NCBI GenBank assembly: GCA_018292915.2
Contig: JACVVK020000385.1
Coordinates: 285,001-349,000 of the forward strand
From: Batillaria attramentaria
Lineage: Eukaryota; Mollusca; Gastropoda; Batillariidae
Direction: 5' to 3'
DNA: 64,000 nucleotides
Of this stretch, positions 1 through 25,300 are shown piece by piece (the stretch's first letter is position 1; every line of letters starts with the position of its first letter). The notes beneath the pieces are model-generated. The model worked only from the letters and a program-made list of their open reading frames with translations, was not told the origin of the DNA and made no database searches. Position numbers and translations under genes: made by a program.

Positions 1-270
1 TTTATTATTCATGCATATTTCATTCAAGTGTTTGCAACCGACACAGCAGTGTATTATTATGTATTTGGGTAACGTCATTACGGACGGTAGTCAAAATGGC
101 AGGGAGCGTTTTTGGTGCTTCTCAGATTCAAACGTTTCGACGAATGCTCTCAAGTAAAAGCCATTGGTTTGAAATAAGAGCGTGCACGCGTCTGTGCATT
201 GTTATAACGCGTTAGTCAATTTATTTTTGTTGTTGTTGTTGTTGTCCTTGTTTTTTCGTTTGTTTGTATG

Positions 271-273
<3 letters not shown>

Positions 274-359
<86 letters not shown>
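274..359. repeat. (GT)n microsatellite
   Basis: An almost pure GT run of about 86 bases followed by a G-rich patch. Long Cys-Val and His-Thr frames across it are repeat artefacts. No gene was seen in 1-911. Confidence 0.95.
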
Positions 360-360
<1 letters not shown>

Positions 361-911
361 TTTTGTTTTGTTTTTCGGGGGAAGGGAGGAGGCAGGGGGC
401 GGGGGGGTGAAAGGCCCCTTTCTTTCACGCCGACAGGTTTGTTGGAAACACCCAGTGCTACTGTTCGGAAATACTCTGTTGTGGCGGTGCAACTATTTGG
501 AAACTTTTAATCCCGAGTAGCACCAGAAGTACTCGGTGACATGTTGACTACCACCTCATACCCCTCCATCCCCTACCTGTGATCATACAAACAGGGTTAA
601 CTACCGACGATACAGGCCCTTTGTGGGAAAGGGGCAGGTGTGGTGTGTAAACATGGTTTTTTAACAGTCCTTTAAAGTTAGTAGCTTGCAGTTGACAGTG
701 GGGACAAATTTAATGCGACGCTCAGAACTGTCTGTTTGCGAATACCATGATGCGTCATTTGAACAATGCGACCGCTTTCATCGCTTTACGACCTCTACCA
801 TTGACAAAATCAGGCGTTAGAAGACCTGACCTACATTCAGTGCGTTGTGGTCGGCGGCACCCAGCTATAAATAGACGGAGCAAGCCTACGTGAATACACT
901 GTGTGACAAGT

Positions 912-1143
912 ACTGCTTTGGAAATGTCCAGCCCCCGCAAAATTTAAAAATAAACGCAATTCTAAATTCCGTAACTTTAAATATTGCTGAGCTGACCATT
1001 CGCACCACATAGTTCATGATTGTGTTTATGTCCAGTGTGTAAAGAGAAAGCGTGTGATTCACGTAAGCGTGCGTGTTGGGTTCAGCGCTTTGAGCCAATT
1101 CAGGAAATTAGATAGAGCTTCTACATTATTATTATTATTATTA
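912..1143 (+). repeat. SINE family A, 5'-truncated copy
   Basis: Shares the body of the full copy at 1497-1898 (tgctttggaaatg..., gcgtgtgattcacgt..., gcgtgttgggttcag) and the (ATT)n tail, but lacks the tRNA-like head. Confidence 0.75.
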
Positions 1144-1496
1144 TGTTATGAGCTGCCCCTGACCCAGACACAGGCCTTGCAAAATGAGAAATCGCGTGAT
1201 GGGAGGTAATAAGAATTTGCGAATGGAGGTAATAATACGGTGAAGTGAAGAATAGAGTTACTTCCCGTGGACCAGGAGAGGTACGTTACAGTGGGTGCTT
1301 TGAAAATAATAAGCGGAGATGGTTGATAATAACATAATTTCACGATATTCCGAGATTGTTTTCACCCTCCACATTCACAGTTTCTCAGAATCCCCCCTCC
1401 CCTGAGTACAGCTACCAATTCTGATCGGGATGTGAGAACTTTAAATTACGTTTTACGGTAAAACAGGCAGACAGACAAATATTGTTCGTTTATATC

Positions 1497-1898
1497 GGTC
1501 GGTGGTCTAGTGGTTAAGAGACTTGTCACCAATGCGAGAGGTCAGGGGTTCGAGTCTCACTCGGGGCAAAGAATTTTTCCTTCTCTTACGTGGCACCGTT
1601 CATTCGGGCCGATCGTCGGGGGTTCTCTCCGGGTACTCCGGCTTCCTCCCCATCTGCTTTGGAAATGTTCTGCCCACCAAATTTGAAAAATAAATGCAAT
1701 TCTAAATTCCGAAATTTATGTAGCTGAGCTGACCCTTGGCACCACGTGATTGTAATGTGTTTATGTCCAGTGTTTGAGAGAATGCGTGTGATTCACGTGA
1801 GCGTGCGTGTTGGGTTCAGTTCGCGGCGCTTTGAGCCGATTCATGAAATTGGGTAAAGCGCCTATACAATACTCATTATTATTATTATTATTATTATA
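1497..1898 (+). repeat. tRNA-derived SINE, family A, full length
   Basis: The head resembles a tRNA gene with an A box (tggtctagtggttaag) and a B box (ggttcgagtct). A body of about 300 bases shared with three other copies here follows, ending in an (ATT)n tail. Pol III-transcribed, mobilised by a LINE in trans (general SINE biology). Confidence 0.82.
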
Positions 1899-3024
1899 TA
1901 TCTAGAGGGTTCTAAATGTAAGGACATCGTATGTACATGCTGCCCTACATACAGCAGTTACAATCTGACCCTGACCCTAGGGCATGCCTCCGCCAGGCCA
2001 CGTGTCTGTGTTAGAAAACATCCCATTCGCCCATTCGCTTCGCTCTGCCCCGCCCACCCTGTGAGGGCCACTGACGCCCATCCGTCCACTGACGCCCATC
2101 CGTCCTCTTTCTGCACCTTAGTACTTGTGTATTCTTATTCCTTATCTGCGTGTCTCATATCTGTTGCCTATAAATTGATCGGTGACCATTTCTGTCCCCC
2201 ACATGGGGACCATTTCTGTCCCCCACATTGTAGAAGAAAGGGCTGACGGAGAAAAGGTAAAATGGTTGCTCGCCGTTCACAATTTACTATCTTGTCTTCA
2301 GACTTGTTGTTCTTATGGTGTGGATATCATCGCAGTTTTCTGGTTGGTTTTTTGTTGTTGTTGTTGTTGTTGTTGTTTTGTTTTTTTGGTTTTTTTTGGG
2401 GGGGTGCGAAAGTGTTCAGTTCCTGTTGTCGTTGTTGTTGTTATTGTTACTGTTGCTGTTGTTATTTTTGTTGTTGAACATTATTCAGTCGCTGTTTCTG
2501 TTGTCACCGTTTATGTTGCGGCTTGTCAGAGACTAATGCTTGTTTGTTTGTTCGTTCGGCTCGCTTTCCGTGACTGTTTGCTGTTTTTCTTCATTTTTCT
2601 TCAAAAGCCTTCGTCACATACTGTTTATTTCGTCTTTTGGAGATGGGAAAAGGGAGGAAGGGGCGGACAGCGGGGGAGCGGGGAGGGGGTGTTTAGGGGC
2701 GAATTTGTCTACGTCAAAACTATTACAGCTTTTCATCCCGATGTGAGTCCCAATATCCTGGACTTAGCTTGCTTAAAGCCTCAATGCGATTGTCTGGCTT
2801 ACAACGTTTTGGAAAACTTTTTATCGAGTGCGATGAACCCGTGCCTCAAAAACAGTCACATGTGTCAAGATATAACAGACCCCCTTCAAAAGATTGCTTA
2901 TTGCTATATTATGCATTCTCATACAAATAAACCCCACAACTGACCAAACACGTCCATGCCCGACCCCTACCAACCACCTACCCATGGCGATTTGTCAAAT
3001 TTCATCTCATCAGATTTATCCAGC
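1899..3024. other. Upstream flank of the GH9 gene; low-complexity T/GT-rich stretch
   Basis: Contains short direct repeats (near 2079-2105 and 2180-2230) and a GTT-rich run (2340-2480). Open frames here are low-complexity artefacts. A TATAAA at about 2169 lies 850 bases before the GH9 ATG and could serve a spliced leader, but nothing supports that. Confidence 0.5.
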
Positions 3025-14680
<11,656 letters not shown>

Positions 14681-14829
14681 ATTTACACTTGCTCACTTGC
14701 TGTGCATCCGTCATCAGCTAAACAACAGTTATTCCACGCTTATGTATGCGGAAACTTATTAAAATTGTGTGGTCAAATGTCTTTTGATTCAGTTATTGTC
14801 AACACCGTGCCAAGTTATGTCACTGTGTG

Positions 14830-14835
14830 AATAAA
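14830..14835 (+). terminator. Poly(A) signal of the GH9 gene
   Basis: AATAAA lies 150 bases after the TAG stop at 14678-14680, implying a short 3' UTR ending near 14.85 kb. Confidence 0.6.
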
Positions 14836-15090
14836 CAAACTCCATTACTGCAGAAACTAAGACATGTATATATGTACAAGTGCGTTTGTGTGTATTTTTA
14901 TTTTCAAGCCGTTTCTTGGATAAACACTGTCTATATGAATAAATTCAGTCATGCATGCAAGACAAGCAAGCAGGGCCTCATATCTGTGTCAAACATGGAT
15001 CGATTCTATTTTGAAATCTCTGATTATTTTCTCAACAAGGAGGGCCTACCATTTTTGTACCATAGCCATCAAAATTTTGGACAAATGTCC

Positions 15091-15197
15091 CCGGCTGGGG
15101 CCAAATATTTGTGCTGGCTTTTTCATCGTTGCCCCGTCTTTGATATCACACGTATGTGGTGGAAAAGGATGTTAAACCCCCAAACACCCACCCACCC
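15091..15197 (+). repeat. SINE family B body fragment
   Basis: Carries ccggctggggccaaatattt, gtgctggctttttcatcg and gttaaacccccaaacaccca, identical in order to the full copy at 37355. The tRNA-like head is missing. Confidence 0.75.
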
Positions 15198-15324
15198 TTT
15201 AGGACAAATGTCCGTCTGCTTTATCAGACACCCAGGACGTCTGTCCTATTTCAGTCTCCAAAGATACGAAGCCGTGAACTCGTGCAAGCAGTGGGAAAGA
15301 AAGACCACAAAATTCTTCTTCATC

Positions 15325-15330
15325 TTTATT
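15325..15330 (-). terminator. Poly(A) signal of DDB2
   Basis: TTTATT on the + strand reads AATAAA on the - strand, about 1.03 kb past the stop codon. The sequence 15331-16362 would then be 3' UTR; it is AT-rich with no other gene seen. Confidence 0.45.
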
Positions 15331-16362
15331 TGCATACATATCTGTGTATTAAAACTTTCCACAGAAAAAAGAATTACCAATGTGTTATATATACATGTAC
15401 ACAGAACACAGGTGGTGTTATTCCTTTTCTGATTTGCAATACTTTCAAGTAAGATCACAAAATTCAAATGAAGTCTCTTTACACTGAAATCAGAATGATG
15501 AAAAAAAAAGAAAGTTTTGTATCATTGCACAAATGAAATTTAAATGAAGAAAGTTTTGAGACCCAGTGTCTGACCAAAATGCAGATCTGCATACCAAAAA
15601 AATAAACGGCACACCAAACACTTCTTGCAACACAAAATGAAATGTGTTTCTGTAGAAAAAAAAAATGAAAATAAAAGGCTGCCATTATCTGGAAGTATGT
15701 ACTCGAGAATCTACAAAATGCAACAGACAATGAGCATTGTTTGCTGCTTCCTATGCATCTACTGAAATAAATGCAAGCAAAAGGAAGGAACGCATGGTCT
15801 TGTTATGAGCATATGATTGCATACGAAGCAAGAAGTGTGATTATTGATGATCAGAATGAATGAAAGATCACCTGTTTTAACACTGCTAAATGTGAACAGC
15901 CAATACATATCAAAGTGACAACTCAGTTTTTCACACACTGCCAAGAGTTTTTTTTTTTTTTTTTCAAATTTGGTCAGACTCCTAACCACTGCACTAGTAC
16001 CATTGCTAGTACATGTACAGCTACACTGTACAGCCACGCCCAAATTCCCATTTGCATAGAATGTCCCAATGCATGTCAAAACAGACACAACTCCTTCCTC
16101 CATAACCACACACACACACATACACACACACAATCATCATCATCCATAAAATCTAGAACGGTCTCAGACAAATGATACATGCATGCCAGGACAAATACGT
16201 AAGAAACCTATCAATTACCTCTCCTGGTCACAATTTCCATCACCCCTCCCCCACCCACCTTTTTTTTTTTTTTTTTTTTTTTGATCACCTTTTTCCAGAC
16301 GAGAGTCGTAGGTAAATGTACGAGGACAGCAGGTGGACCCACTCACAACCTCCATGCATTTA

Positions 16363-19300
16363 CTACCTTGCGTTCTTTGTTTTTGTCTTTGTCTTCGTTT
16401 GCAGTTTCATTTTCACTTGTTCACTGTCACTTTTCTTGGACTTGGTCTGTTTGGAGGGCGGATCACGACCTCTTTGGTTGCCACGTCGACTGCCACTACC
16501 AGATCTGCCAGAGCCCATGAGCTGATCCAGCAGTCCGCTCTGTTTTGCCGATTCCATCAGTTGTTGCTGCCTTTCTGCCACCTTCTCACTTCGACCCCAG
16601 AGTAGTATGTTGACACCTGGTGGACAAAACATATCCACATTCCATTACAGTAACTAGCTGAAAAAGCTCAAAGAAATCGAGACACCCCCCCCCCCCCCCC
16701 CCCAAAAAAAAAAGAAGTGCTTTTAGTCCAAAATTTTCAGGCCATATACCTTTACAATTTTTGCTTAAGGCACAGCTTCAAATCTGCATAAGACATCTGT
16801 CATAGACAAATTCATTCACAAAATTACTTTCTTTCTTACCATGGCGGACTTACGTCCTACCATTTCTGTGCCACAGTGGTTAATATTCAAGACAAATGTC
16901 CTATACTTTTATGGTCAGCCGGAACAGTTGTCTTATTACAATTCTCACAGATACAAAGCCCAGTGTAAGTACTGTTTGTTGTCAGACAGGGGCCAGAAGC
17001 ATGGGAAAGGACCATGACAGAAAGGGGACTTCACAGAATCCTATAAAGTGATGCTTTAGGTGCGACCACACTTTATGTTTTTAAAGAAACTGATTCTTGC
17101 ATTACTTGCAGCACTGTTGGATGTCAGCATGGTGTTAGATATTTTTGGGCCGTTCTGCCGGTGAAAGTAGAAAGCTGTCAACGTCAGAACTTACCAATCT
17201 GTCATGTATGTGTAATACGCCTTCTGTTTCAATTTTATCTGCAGTCTAATACTGTGCATACTACCGTCCTACAGTCGCTCAATAAATTCAATATTCTGCC
17301 ACTCACCCATTCCTGATGCCAGAAAATCTCCTCTGTCATTGAACTTGTTCAGCTGCAAAAGTAAACAGATCACAGGATGTCACTTTTTCCATGCAAGCTC
17401 AAAGTTCGCATCAATATTCCTCCAAGATGCAAGCATACATTTAAAGCTTTCTTGGTACTGAAGAAGATCTGCGATAACCAAATGGTAGAGTGTTCCACTT
17501 TCAATGCTCGGATCGTGAGTTCGATTAACAGCCTGGGTGCACACTGTACATTTGCTTGCCGCTGGCCAGGGGTTAAGAGCGCTCTCTTTCAGGTTAGAGG
17601 GGGCTACATTACACTCATGCTAAACCAACCAACACTTGCAGTTAGTGCTGTTAACTTACAGACACGATGCCTGGTGCCTGTGGATCATGCAGCTGAGAGA
17701 CAATTTCTCCAGAAACTGCATCAATGAAGTCTATGGTTCGAGGCTCCCCTTCGTAAAACCCAGGGAAGTCTTTGTCTGGGTAACGACCGACCACAATCAG
17801 ATCCTGAAGAGGGTGCCATGAGGCCTGTGGGAATGAACAAACACAAAATTTCTTCAGTGACAGGTAATAAATAATAAAAGTAGATGCGTCAATTTGCTTG
17901 GTCTGTTAATGGGGGAGGGGGGGGCAGGGAGCATTTTTCTGGCACACTAAAACTGGTAGGTGCACTAAAATCGTTGAATCTAGAGCAACACCATGCAAAC
18001 TCTCATTTCTTTGCAGAATTTCTGAATATTTCTCTTTCAATTGGTGTTTGCTATTTTGCATTTATGGTGTGTTTAGATGGGGAAACGTACAAAGTTTCTG
18101 TGTACACCCCCCCCCCCCCCCCCTCCTAACTAAGGTGGATTAAAAATGTGTCAAATGAACATTTTACACATGGTACAGTGTATCACGGTACATTGCAGAG
18201 AACACAGAGTGCCATACAAAGATTTTCCAGGCATTAACTCTTACCAGTTCGCTTCCTTGACCATCGTAATTTAAATTACGATGAGCCACTGGGGATTTTC
18301 CTAGGGCCGTCACTCACAGAAACCTGATTATTATTTTGTTTGAATACATTGTACGGGCTTCTAACATAATAATAGAAGTGTTTGTTGTGTTAATTTTGAA
18401 GAATAAAGATGTTTCACTGAACGGCACGCTCAGAAATTTTCGGTAGTGTTTTCTGAGAAAACCTCGCTGTCGGACACCATTGTTGTGTGCATGCCCACGT
18501 GCGATTTCTGAGCGACTGTCTTTTGCAACATGAGTTCAACCGAGTCATCCGATACTGAAAGTGAGGAGTTTTATTCCGAGGATGATGATTCTGAACAGGA
18601 TCGAGACTCCGGCAGTGCAGATAGGGAGAACATTCCACCAAATCGTTCGATCTCACGTAGCGTGCCTGATAGGCAAGTGCTAGTTTTATAATAATAATAA
18701 TAATAATGAGTATTATATAGGCGCTTTACCCAATTTCATGAATCGGCTCAAAGCGCCGCGAACTGAACCCAACACGCACGCTCACGTGAATCACACACAT
18801 TCTCTCACACACCGGACATAAACACATTACAATCACGTGGTGCGAAGGGTCAGCTCAGCTATTTAAATTTCGGAATTTAGAATTGCATGTATTTTTCAAA
18901 TTTGGTGGGCTGAACATTTCCAAAGCAGAGGGGGAGGAAGCCGGAGTACCCGGAGAGAACCCCCGACGATCGGCCCGAATGAACGGTGCCACATACGAGC
19001 TGGAAAAGTTCTTTGCCCCGAGTGGGCACTTCAAGTATCCTTTCGTTTTGCCGAATTTACAAGGCTTATATGCTGTATTAGTAAATTTGCTGATCCATAA
19101 ATGTATTTAGCATACATTTTTTATTCACAGATGACTGTGCATACTGCCGCACATAGCGTGTAGTCAAGCAGTTGTGTTTTTGTTTACATCATGGCCGCCG
19201 TGTTTATTACTCTAAATAAATCCAGTAACAGTGGGTGGAATTACACAAAGTATAGCTCTTATGAAGCAGAATTGAATGTAGTTTTCTCACAGTCCATAAA

Positions 19301-22300
19301 CAGACATGAGAATGAAATAAGAAAAAACTTTTGTTCATAAGCAAAACCAAGTATTTGAAATGTCGGAGTGTCTGATTACACAAATAAAGAATTATGATTT
19401 CAAATAACTATAATATTTGTGAATCAACTGTGTGTTAATGGGCATAATTAGGTAGAGAATTCAATTTCCTTTCACTTGGTGTATAATTATGTGCACATAC
19501 AATGATTATTGGTGATTTCATGGTGCCCCTTTTGAACCTACCAATTCTGGCTCATGCACTCATCAAAAAGTAGCGAACTGGTAAGAGTTAACTGATAAAG
19601 CACTAAGCTACAGTCGATTTTTTTTTTTTTTTTTTAACAGAATACCTTGATTGGTGTCAGATGCTGAAAGAATCGGTGTGGATGAGCAATGGTGTTCTCC
19701 AAGATCCATTCGGGACCGCAATACACTCGCAACTGGCTGTGCTGGTCTGTGGTCAGCAAACGACATCCATCCGTGCGGCTGAAATACGCTGTTCACAGAA
19801 TATTCCCAACAATGCATTGTAAGCATGCAACTCTTTCAGAGGTGAGAAAAGCCAAACTGAGAACTATTCCAAACATGCTGAAAGTTTAAACAGGCTAAGT
19901 CCATCTTTACTATTTTTAAGACAACTTATGTTTTGGAATAGTTTTGCTTGCGAGTCCATCATCTGTAACACCGTAAAAGTCCCCCCCCCCCCCCCCCCCC
20001 CCCCGACCTTTCCTTTTTTTCTTTTCTTTTTTTAAACTTCCAGACCAAAAATTTATCAAACTCACCCGAGTTGATTGGCTTGTCATGTTTCAGGACGAAG
20101 AGAGCGCTTTCACGACCCGACACTTTGCGAATGTCCCACATCTTGACAGTCTGATCTGTGGATGCTGTGCAAAGCAGCCAACTTTCCCGCGGAGAGAACT
20201 CTACATGTGTCACTTTCTGCTTGTGTAGTCGATGATTCCACAACTGTCATAAAACACATTAAAATGACAACCAATTCAACTCCTTTAACACTTTTTCTGT
20301 CACGGGTGGTGATCATGGCACTGCCCTATATGGGATTACCATTATGATATTATTACTATATATTAGAGCAAATTCTGACCCTTCTTTTTCTTACTCTTAC
20401 TACCCAGACAATGAGGAAATCACTGCAGCAAAGTTTAAAATTTTGTATCAAAAGTAGGGGGGGGGGGGGGGGAACCTGCACACAAGTCATACAAGCAACT
20501 GGCTACCAGTAATACAAACTGTCAATCTCGACTACCAGGTGAACAAACAACTGATCAATCTCAAAGTAATGAGGAATACGATGAAGATAATGATGACAGT
20601 GATAATAATTATACCTTCTTTCCGTCCAGAGACAGCATGAGTGTGTTGCCAACATTGTCTCCTGTCGCCACCACTTTCCTGGGTGCACTCACGTCCACAG
20701 AGCAGTACCAGAAACTGCAATGACAATAACAACTGTACATAATACCAGGTCACACTTGCCAAACATATGTATTTGTTCAGTAAACAGCTGACTACTCCTA
20801 TACTACACGGTACTATGATAAGGCTCTCTAGTTTCTGAAAATTAATAAAGTCTCTGAAAAGCAGTATTATTTATATATTTTTGCCAAATGTGGGCATGCA
20901 CACTTGATGTAGTCTTCTCGTTCTTTTGATACTATAAATCACATCACCAATAACTGCACTTATAGCCACGAAGGCCTACATACATGTAGCTGAAAACCTG
21001 GGTCCCAATCAAAGGCCTACCGCTGAAAACTTGGGCAACTTCACAACAATGCTTTGGGTTTTTTTCCCTCCTACTTTTTTCAAACTTCTACATTCTCATA
21101 AGAAAATTTACATTCCCTAATCAGCAAATGAGACCCATTACCTAAATACCCTTCTTGTCGAAATCTTATGTACACGGATGAAGTGCAATGACAAATAACT
21201 CCTGTGCAATGTCTTCTAAAAAATGTTGGCAGCTGGCTACTCACTCCCACGTGAAAGTGTCCAACAGTATCTGGTTACAGTGGCCAGTTAGGTCGTGAAT
21301 CGTGAGACGGCCATCCAGTGAGGACGTGAACATTGCTTGGTCATTGTACGGATGGAATTTGATGCCGGAGATGTTACCACCTGGGCCTCTCTATAAAGTA
21401 AAACCTACCATGAGAAACCAGATTAGGTGGAGCCACCAGAAAAGGTATCCTGCGCTGCAGGTATCTGCCTTTTGATTACCTTTCTTATGCTCTTTGAATA
21501 CAGCAGTAGGCTGTTGCGAGTTGTGTCAGACACCTTCAAGTGGAGTGAGAAGCTTAAGTTCAACATCTGCTGTCACTGATAAGTAAATTCACGAATCACT
21601 GTCACTAAATATCAGACGGAAGTACACGAAGAGCTGCACATCAATAATCACACACATTTGGCAAGGACATCAAACTTGCCAGACTCTTGTCACATGCAGT
21701 GTTCCCGATCACGCACAGGTGTGCGTATATGTACACAAAAATCTTAAATTGACGCACAAATATGAGAACTGCGACACAGGGGACACGTGGTTTTGGTCTC
21801 GCTGTGACAAACAGTAATTTTCCAACACTCCCAAAAACTCAAACTAAAAGCAATCTGTAACTAGCAGCAGACACTTGCAGCACTGCATTTCCGCTGAGCC
21901 ATTGTGCGTAACAGAATCTGACTGGCTCAGACACTCTGGGACACTTTATTCCAAGCACTTGGTAAGCGTGCAGGTTCCTCACCTTGCCGATTCGCTACGG
22001 CTGACACTACAATTCACATACATCTCTCCTATGTGAGTACTTTTGTAAACAACAACAAATGGTTTTGACTCTCAGATTTTTATACCAAAACTGAGACCAT
22101 GGACCCTCAAAATTTATGGAAAGACCCTCAAAAATAAGGAGAGAGGGTCCCAAGGACCCTTGAATTTTCAAATCACATGGAACACTGACAAGTATGTCTG
22201 AATGATGAAGACTGTAACTGCATGCAGCTTGAAAGCTTTGAGTTTGATTTTGAGTTTTGACAGATTTAAGCAATTCAGCCTTTATCCTTTCTTGTAATAA

Positions 22301-25300
22301 GCTGTACAGTCAACTGCAAGCAGCTTAAAAGATGTGATTTGACAGATTTAACAGTTCAGCCTTTACCCTGTACTGTAATAAACCGCAAAATTCCAACAAT
22401 GAACAGTTTTAGTTTAGAAAATTACTTCCACCCCCCCCCCCCCTCCCCCAAAACATGTCCTCAAATCACCTTACCAGGGCATCTACTGACCCAACATTAG
22501 ATGGTAAGTCACATGCTGTACAGCACCAGTACACCGGCCAAATATGCCTTACCTCAAAGTTTCTTTTGTTTTTTGTTTCATTTTTTAATACAAGCTAACT
22601 AGTAAACTTGTTCTACAGTCAATATGGTATAGGGATATATAAATCCTGCTGAGTGTGACAGAACTGAAGTTTACTCACTCGTAGCAATCGTAGGTGTCTG
22701 ACAAAACTCGGCTGTGCCTTCCTTCAAAATCCTTCATGCTAACTTGCCCGTCAATGGAGGCAGTGAGAACCATGTCAGTATTCCATGGCCAGAATTTTAT
22801 GGCTTGTATTGAACCTCCAGGTCCAATCTTTTTACAGATTGGGATTTCAGGAAAGAGAAAATCATATAAATGAACTAATTTAAAAAGACTCCACAGTGTG
22901 TTGTTTCTGAAGCAGAAAAAGATTCTAGTGATAAAAAAACATAACATGCAGTACTGCGCACAGTAATGATGTCAATGTGTCACATAATTTCACATGACTG
23001 AGAAATCATCATCACTTGGTTTATAAAAACTTGATGACATATCACTTTTGGAAACAGATTCTGACCTGTGAAACTTACCCTACCTAATACCATTACAATT
23101 TTATCAGACTTTTCTTTTGCTTTTATTATAAAATCCCCTTCTTGAAATTAAGTATTCATCTCACATTCTGATAACTGGGGAGAGAAAAAAATCTAAGGAC
23201 ATATAGTTTGCAAAACAAAAGGAAATGCTGATTTTTTTTTTAAAGGGACTTACCCCTTGTATGAAGCGATCATTAAAGTTCTGATGAAGTGTATCCCATA
23301 ACATGATGTCTCCTCCTTTCGAGCCAGCTGCCAGGATGTTAGGTTTTGTTGGGTGCCATTCAAAGGCCGTCGTTCGGCGATCAAAAGGACTGGCTCTTCG
23401 GAACAGACTCAGGTCTTCCAACTCACGTACCACTGGGCTCATGAGACTCTGAAAAACAAGGTTATGCTTCTTGAAAAATCTGATATGATATACACTAAAA
23501 CAGATTGAACTCATGCTCTAGAACAGAAGATCATTCTAGGTGTACGAGATGCTATTTTACTATTGGAGATTCTTTTTCCGTGCTCTCATGTCATATGTCA
23601 CACGTATAAACTAAGAACGGCAAACACATGAAATGACAAAGTAACTGGGTCTGCAGTACCCTTTACTCTTCAAAACAGTGTTGTCAAATATGACTCGAAA
23701 CAAAAAGCTGTGTTTACACCAACCCAGACAGCACAGTCCATTGGGTCAATATTGCAGCAATGTTGCTTTTGCCTTGGAATCCAAGTACAAGGAATCGCTT
23801 ACTTGGAACTGATACTGCACCGCTTTGCGAGCCAATGAAGCGTCAGCGCGCGCGGCGTGCTCTATCGCCTTTGCTGAAGCAAGTTGCACCTGCACACGCA
23901 CTGAACTGCGGTTCCGACCAATAGAGCTGGCTGAGCGCGCGCGTGCTGACCCCTACCAGCCCCTACCCCGCGGCGTGTAAACTGACCACGCACGTGTTTC
24001 GCATTCGCATGCACATGCAGCGATCCTTGTGTTTAGACTAAGGCCGCCATTTTCAAACCACTAGCACTGCATTTGGTGAGACTTTCGCTGCCAACAGTTG
24101 CAATCATCAGCCTGGATTCAAGGTATGTTTGTTTAATTATCAGTTTGAAAATATAAGGCAAAGTTGCATTTGATCACTGAAAACGATGTCGTCAGTATCC
24201 TACTGGTCAGAAAGGAGGAAAAGTAGGTAAACAGCTAGAGATGAGGTGTTCAGTGCCAGTCTTGCTGATTCTCGCGCGGTGTTCATTCACTCAGCATGAT
24301 TCGGAAACTTGTTCAGGTTTAACACACGAAAGACAGGATAGTCAAACAAACCACCTAAAAGACCAAATGTCAGTTCTTTCTACTGTCCCGGTTATACTTC
24401 ATCTGAAAGTTGTAGTGTAGAACTGCCCGCTATACATACACTGAGCGTAGAAACTGCGGGGTCAAAGGTTAACCCATAACAGTGTCAGGGAGCGGTGCCA
24501 CTGGCACCGTCAGTAGAAGGGGTAGACCAAGGTGATAACATTGATGGAATGTTTGAGGTCGAAAAAGAGGAAGATGATATAGGTATCCAAGAGTTTTTAG
24601 ATGAAATTGAAGCAAGAGACTTCAACTGAAGAGGTTCAGTGATTCCAGCGACACAGATGGTGAACAGATTCATCATACTTTCACTTTTGTCATTTTCAAG
24701 TCTTTCTCCAAACAGAAGCAATGACTGGCCAATGACTATTTTTCCATTTGCATACTGTATGATCCAAAATAAGTTAGATTCTTGTTTTGAAATGATCATC
24801 CCTGACATGACAGGTTTGCAAGGCACGTGTACAGTGGTGCTAAATCAATTTTTTTTCTTCTGTTTTCAGACGAACTAGTGGAGCAACCAGCGCCATTTTT
24901 TGCGAGGTCAGTGCATACCCGACTGGGTGACATACTCAGTCGGGTCACCACCCTCGATAACAGGGTAGGGAGGGTGGGGGAAGCCCTCAAAGCCCTACAG
25001 CTTGGACATGGCCATGTTGCTGCCTCAGCCCAGGTACCAACACCAGCTCTACCACCATGGAAGTACCCTGCAGAAACGAGGGACGACCTGGGCGAGCAAG
25101 CAGAAAGAAGCAGGGCTGTAAGTAAATTTTGGCTTTTGTGTAATCATCTGTACATCTTACCACAGAACCATGGCCAGTTTATCTCTCAAACTTGCTAATG
25201 ACTTAATTTCAGTGGTATGTCTTACAAAACTTGATACAGTGATTAAAGTTCAGGTACAAGGGAATACTTCAATGGGTCTTCAAGGTCATTGCCTTTTTAA

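Noticed and set aside
182..520. Cys-Val and His-Thr repeat frames over GT/CA runs (also at 3317, 7341, 41896, 42077, 54285, 60783)
   Set aside because: They are translations of dinucleotide repeats; no start context, domain or splice structure.
2182..2943. 253-codon open frame upstream of the cellulase
   Set aside because: Built from (TTG)n and G-rich low complexity; no domain, and it ends before the clear cellulase start.
2956..3024. Upstream in-frame ATG for the cellulase at 2956
   Set aside because: It would bury the signal peptide behind 23 polar residues; the ATG at 3025 opens directly into the hydrophobic segment.
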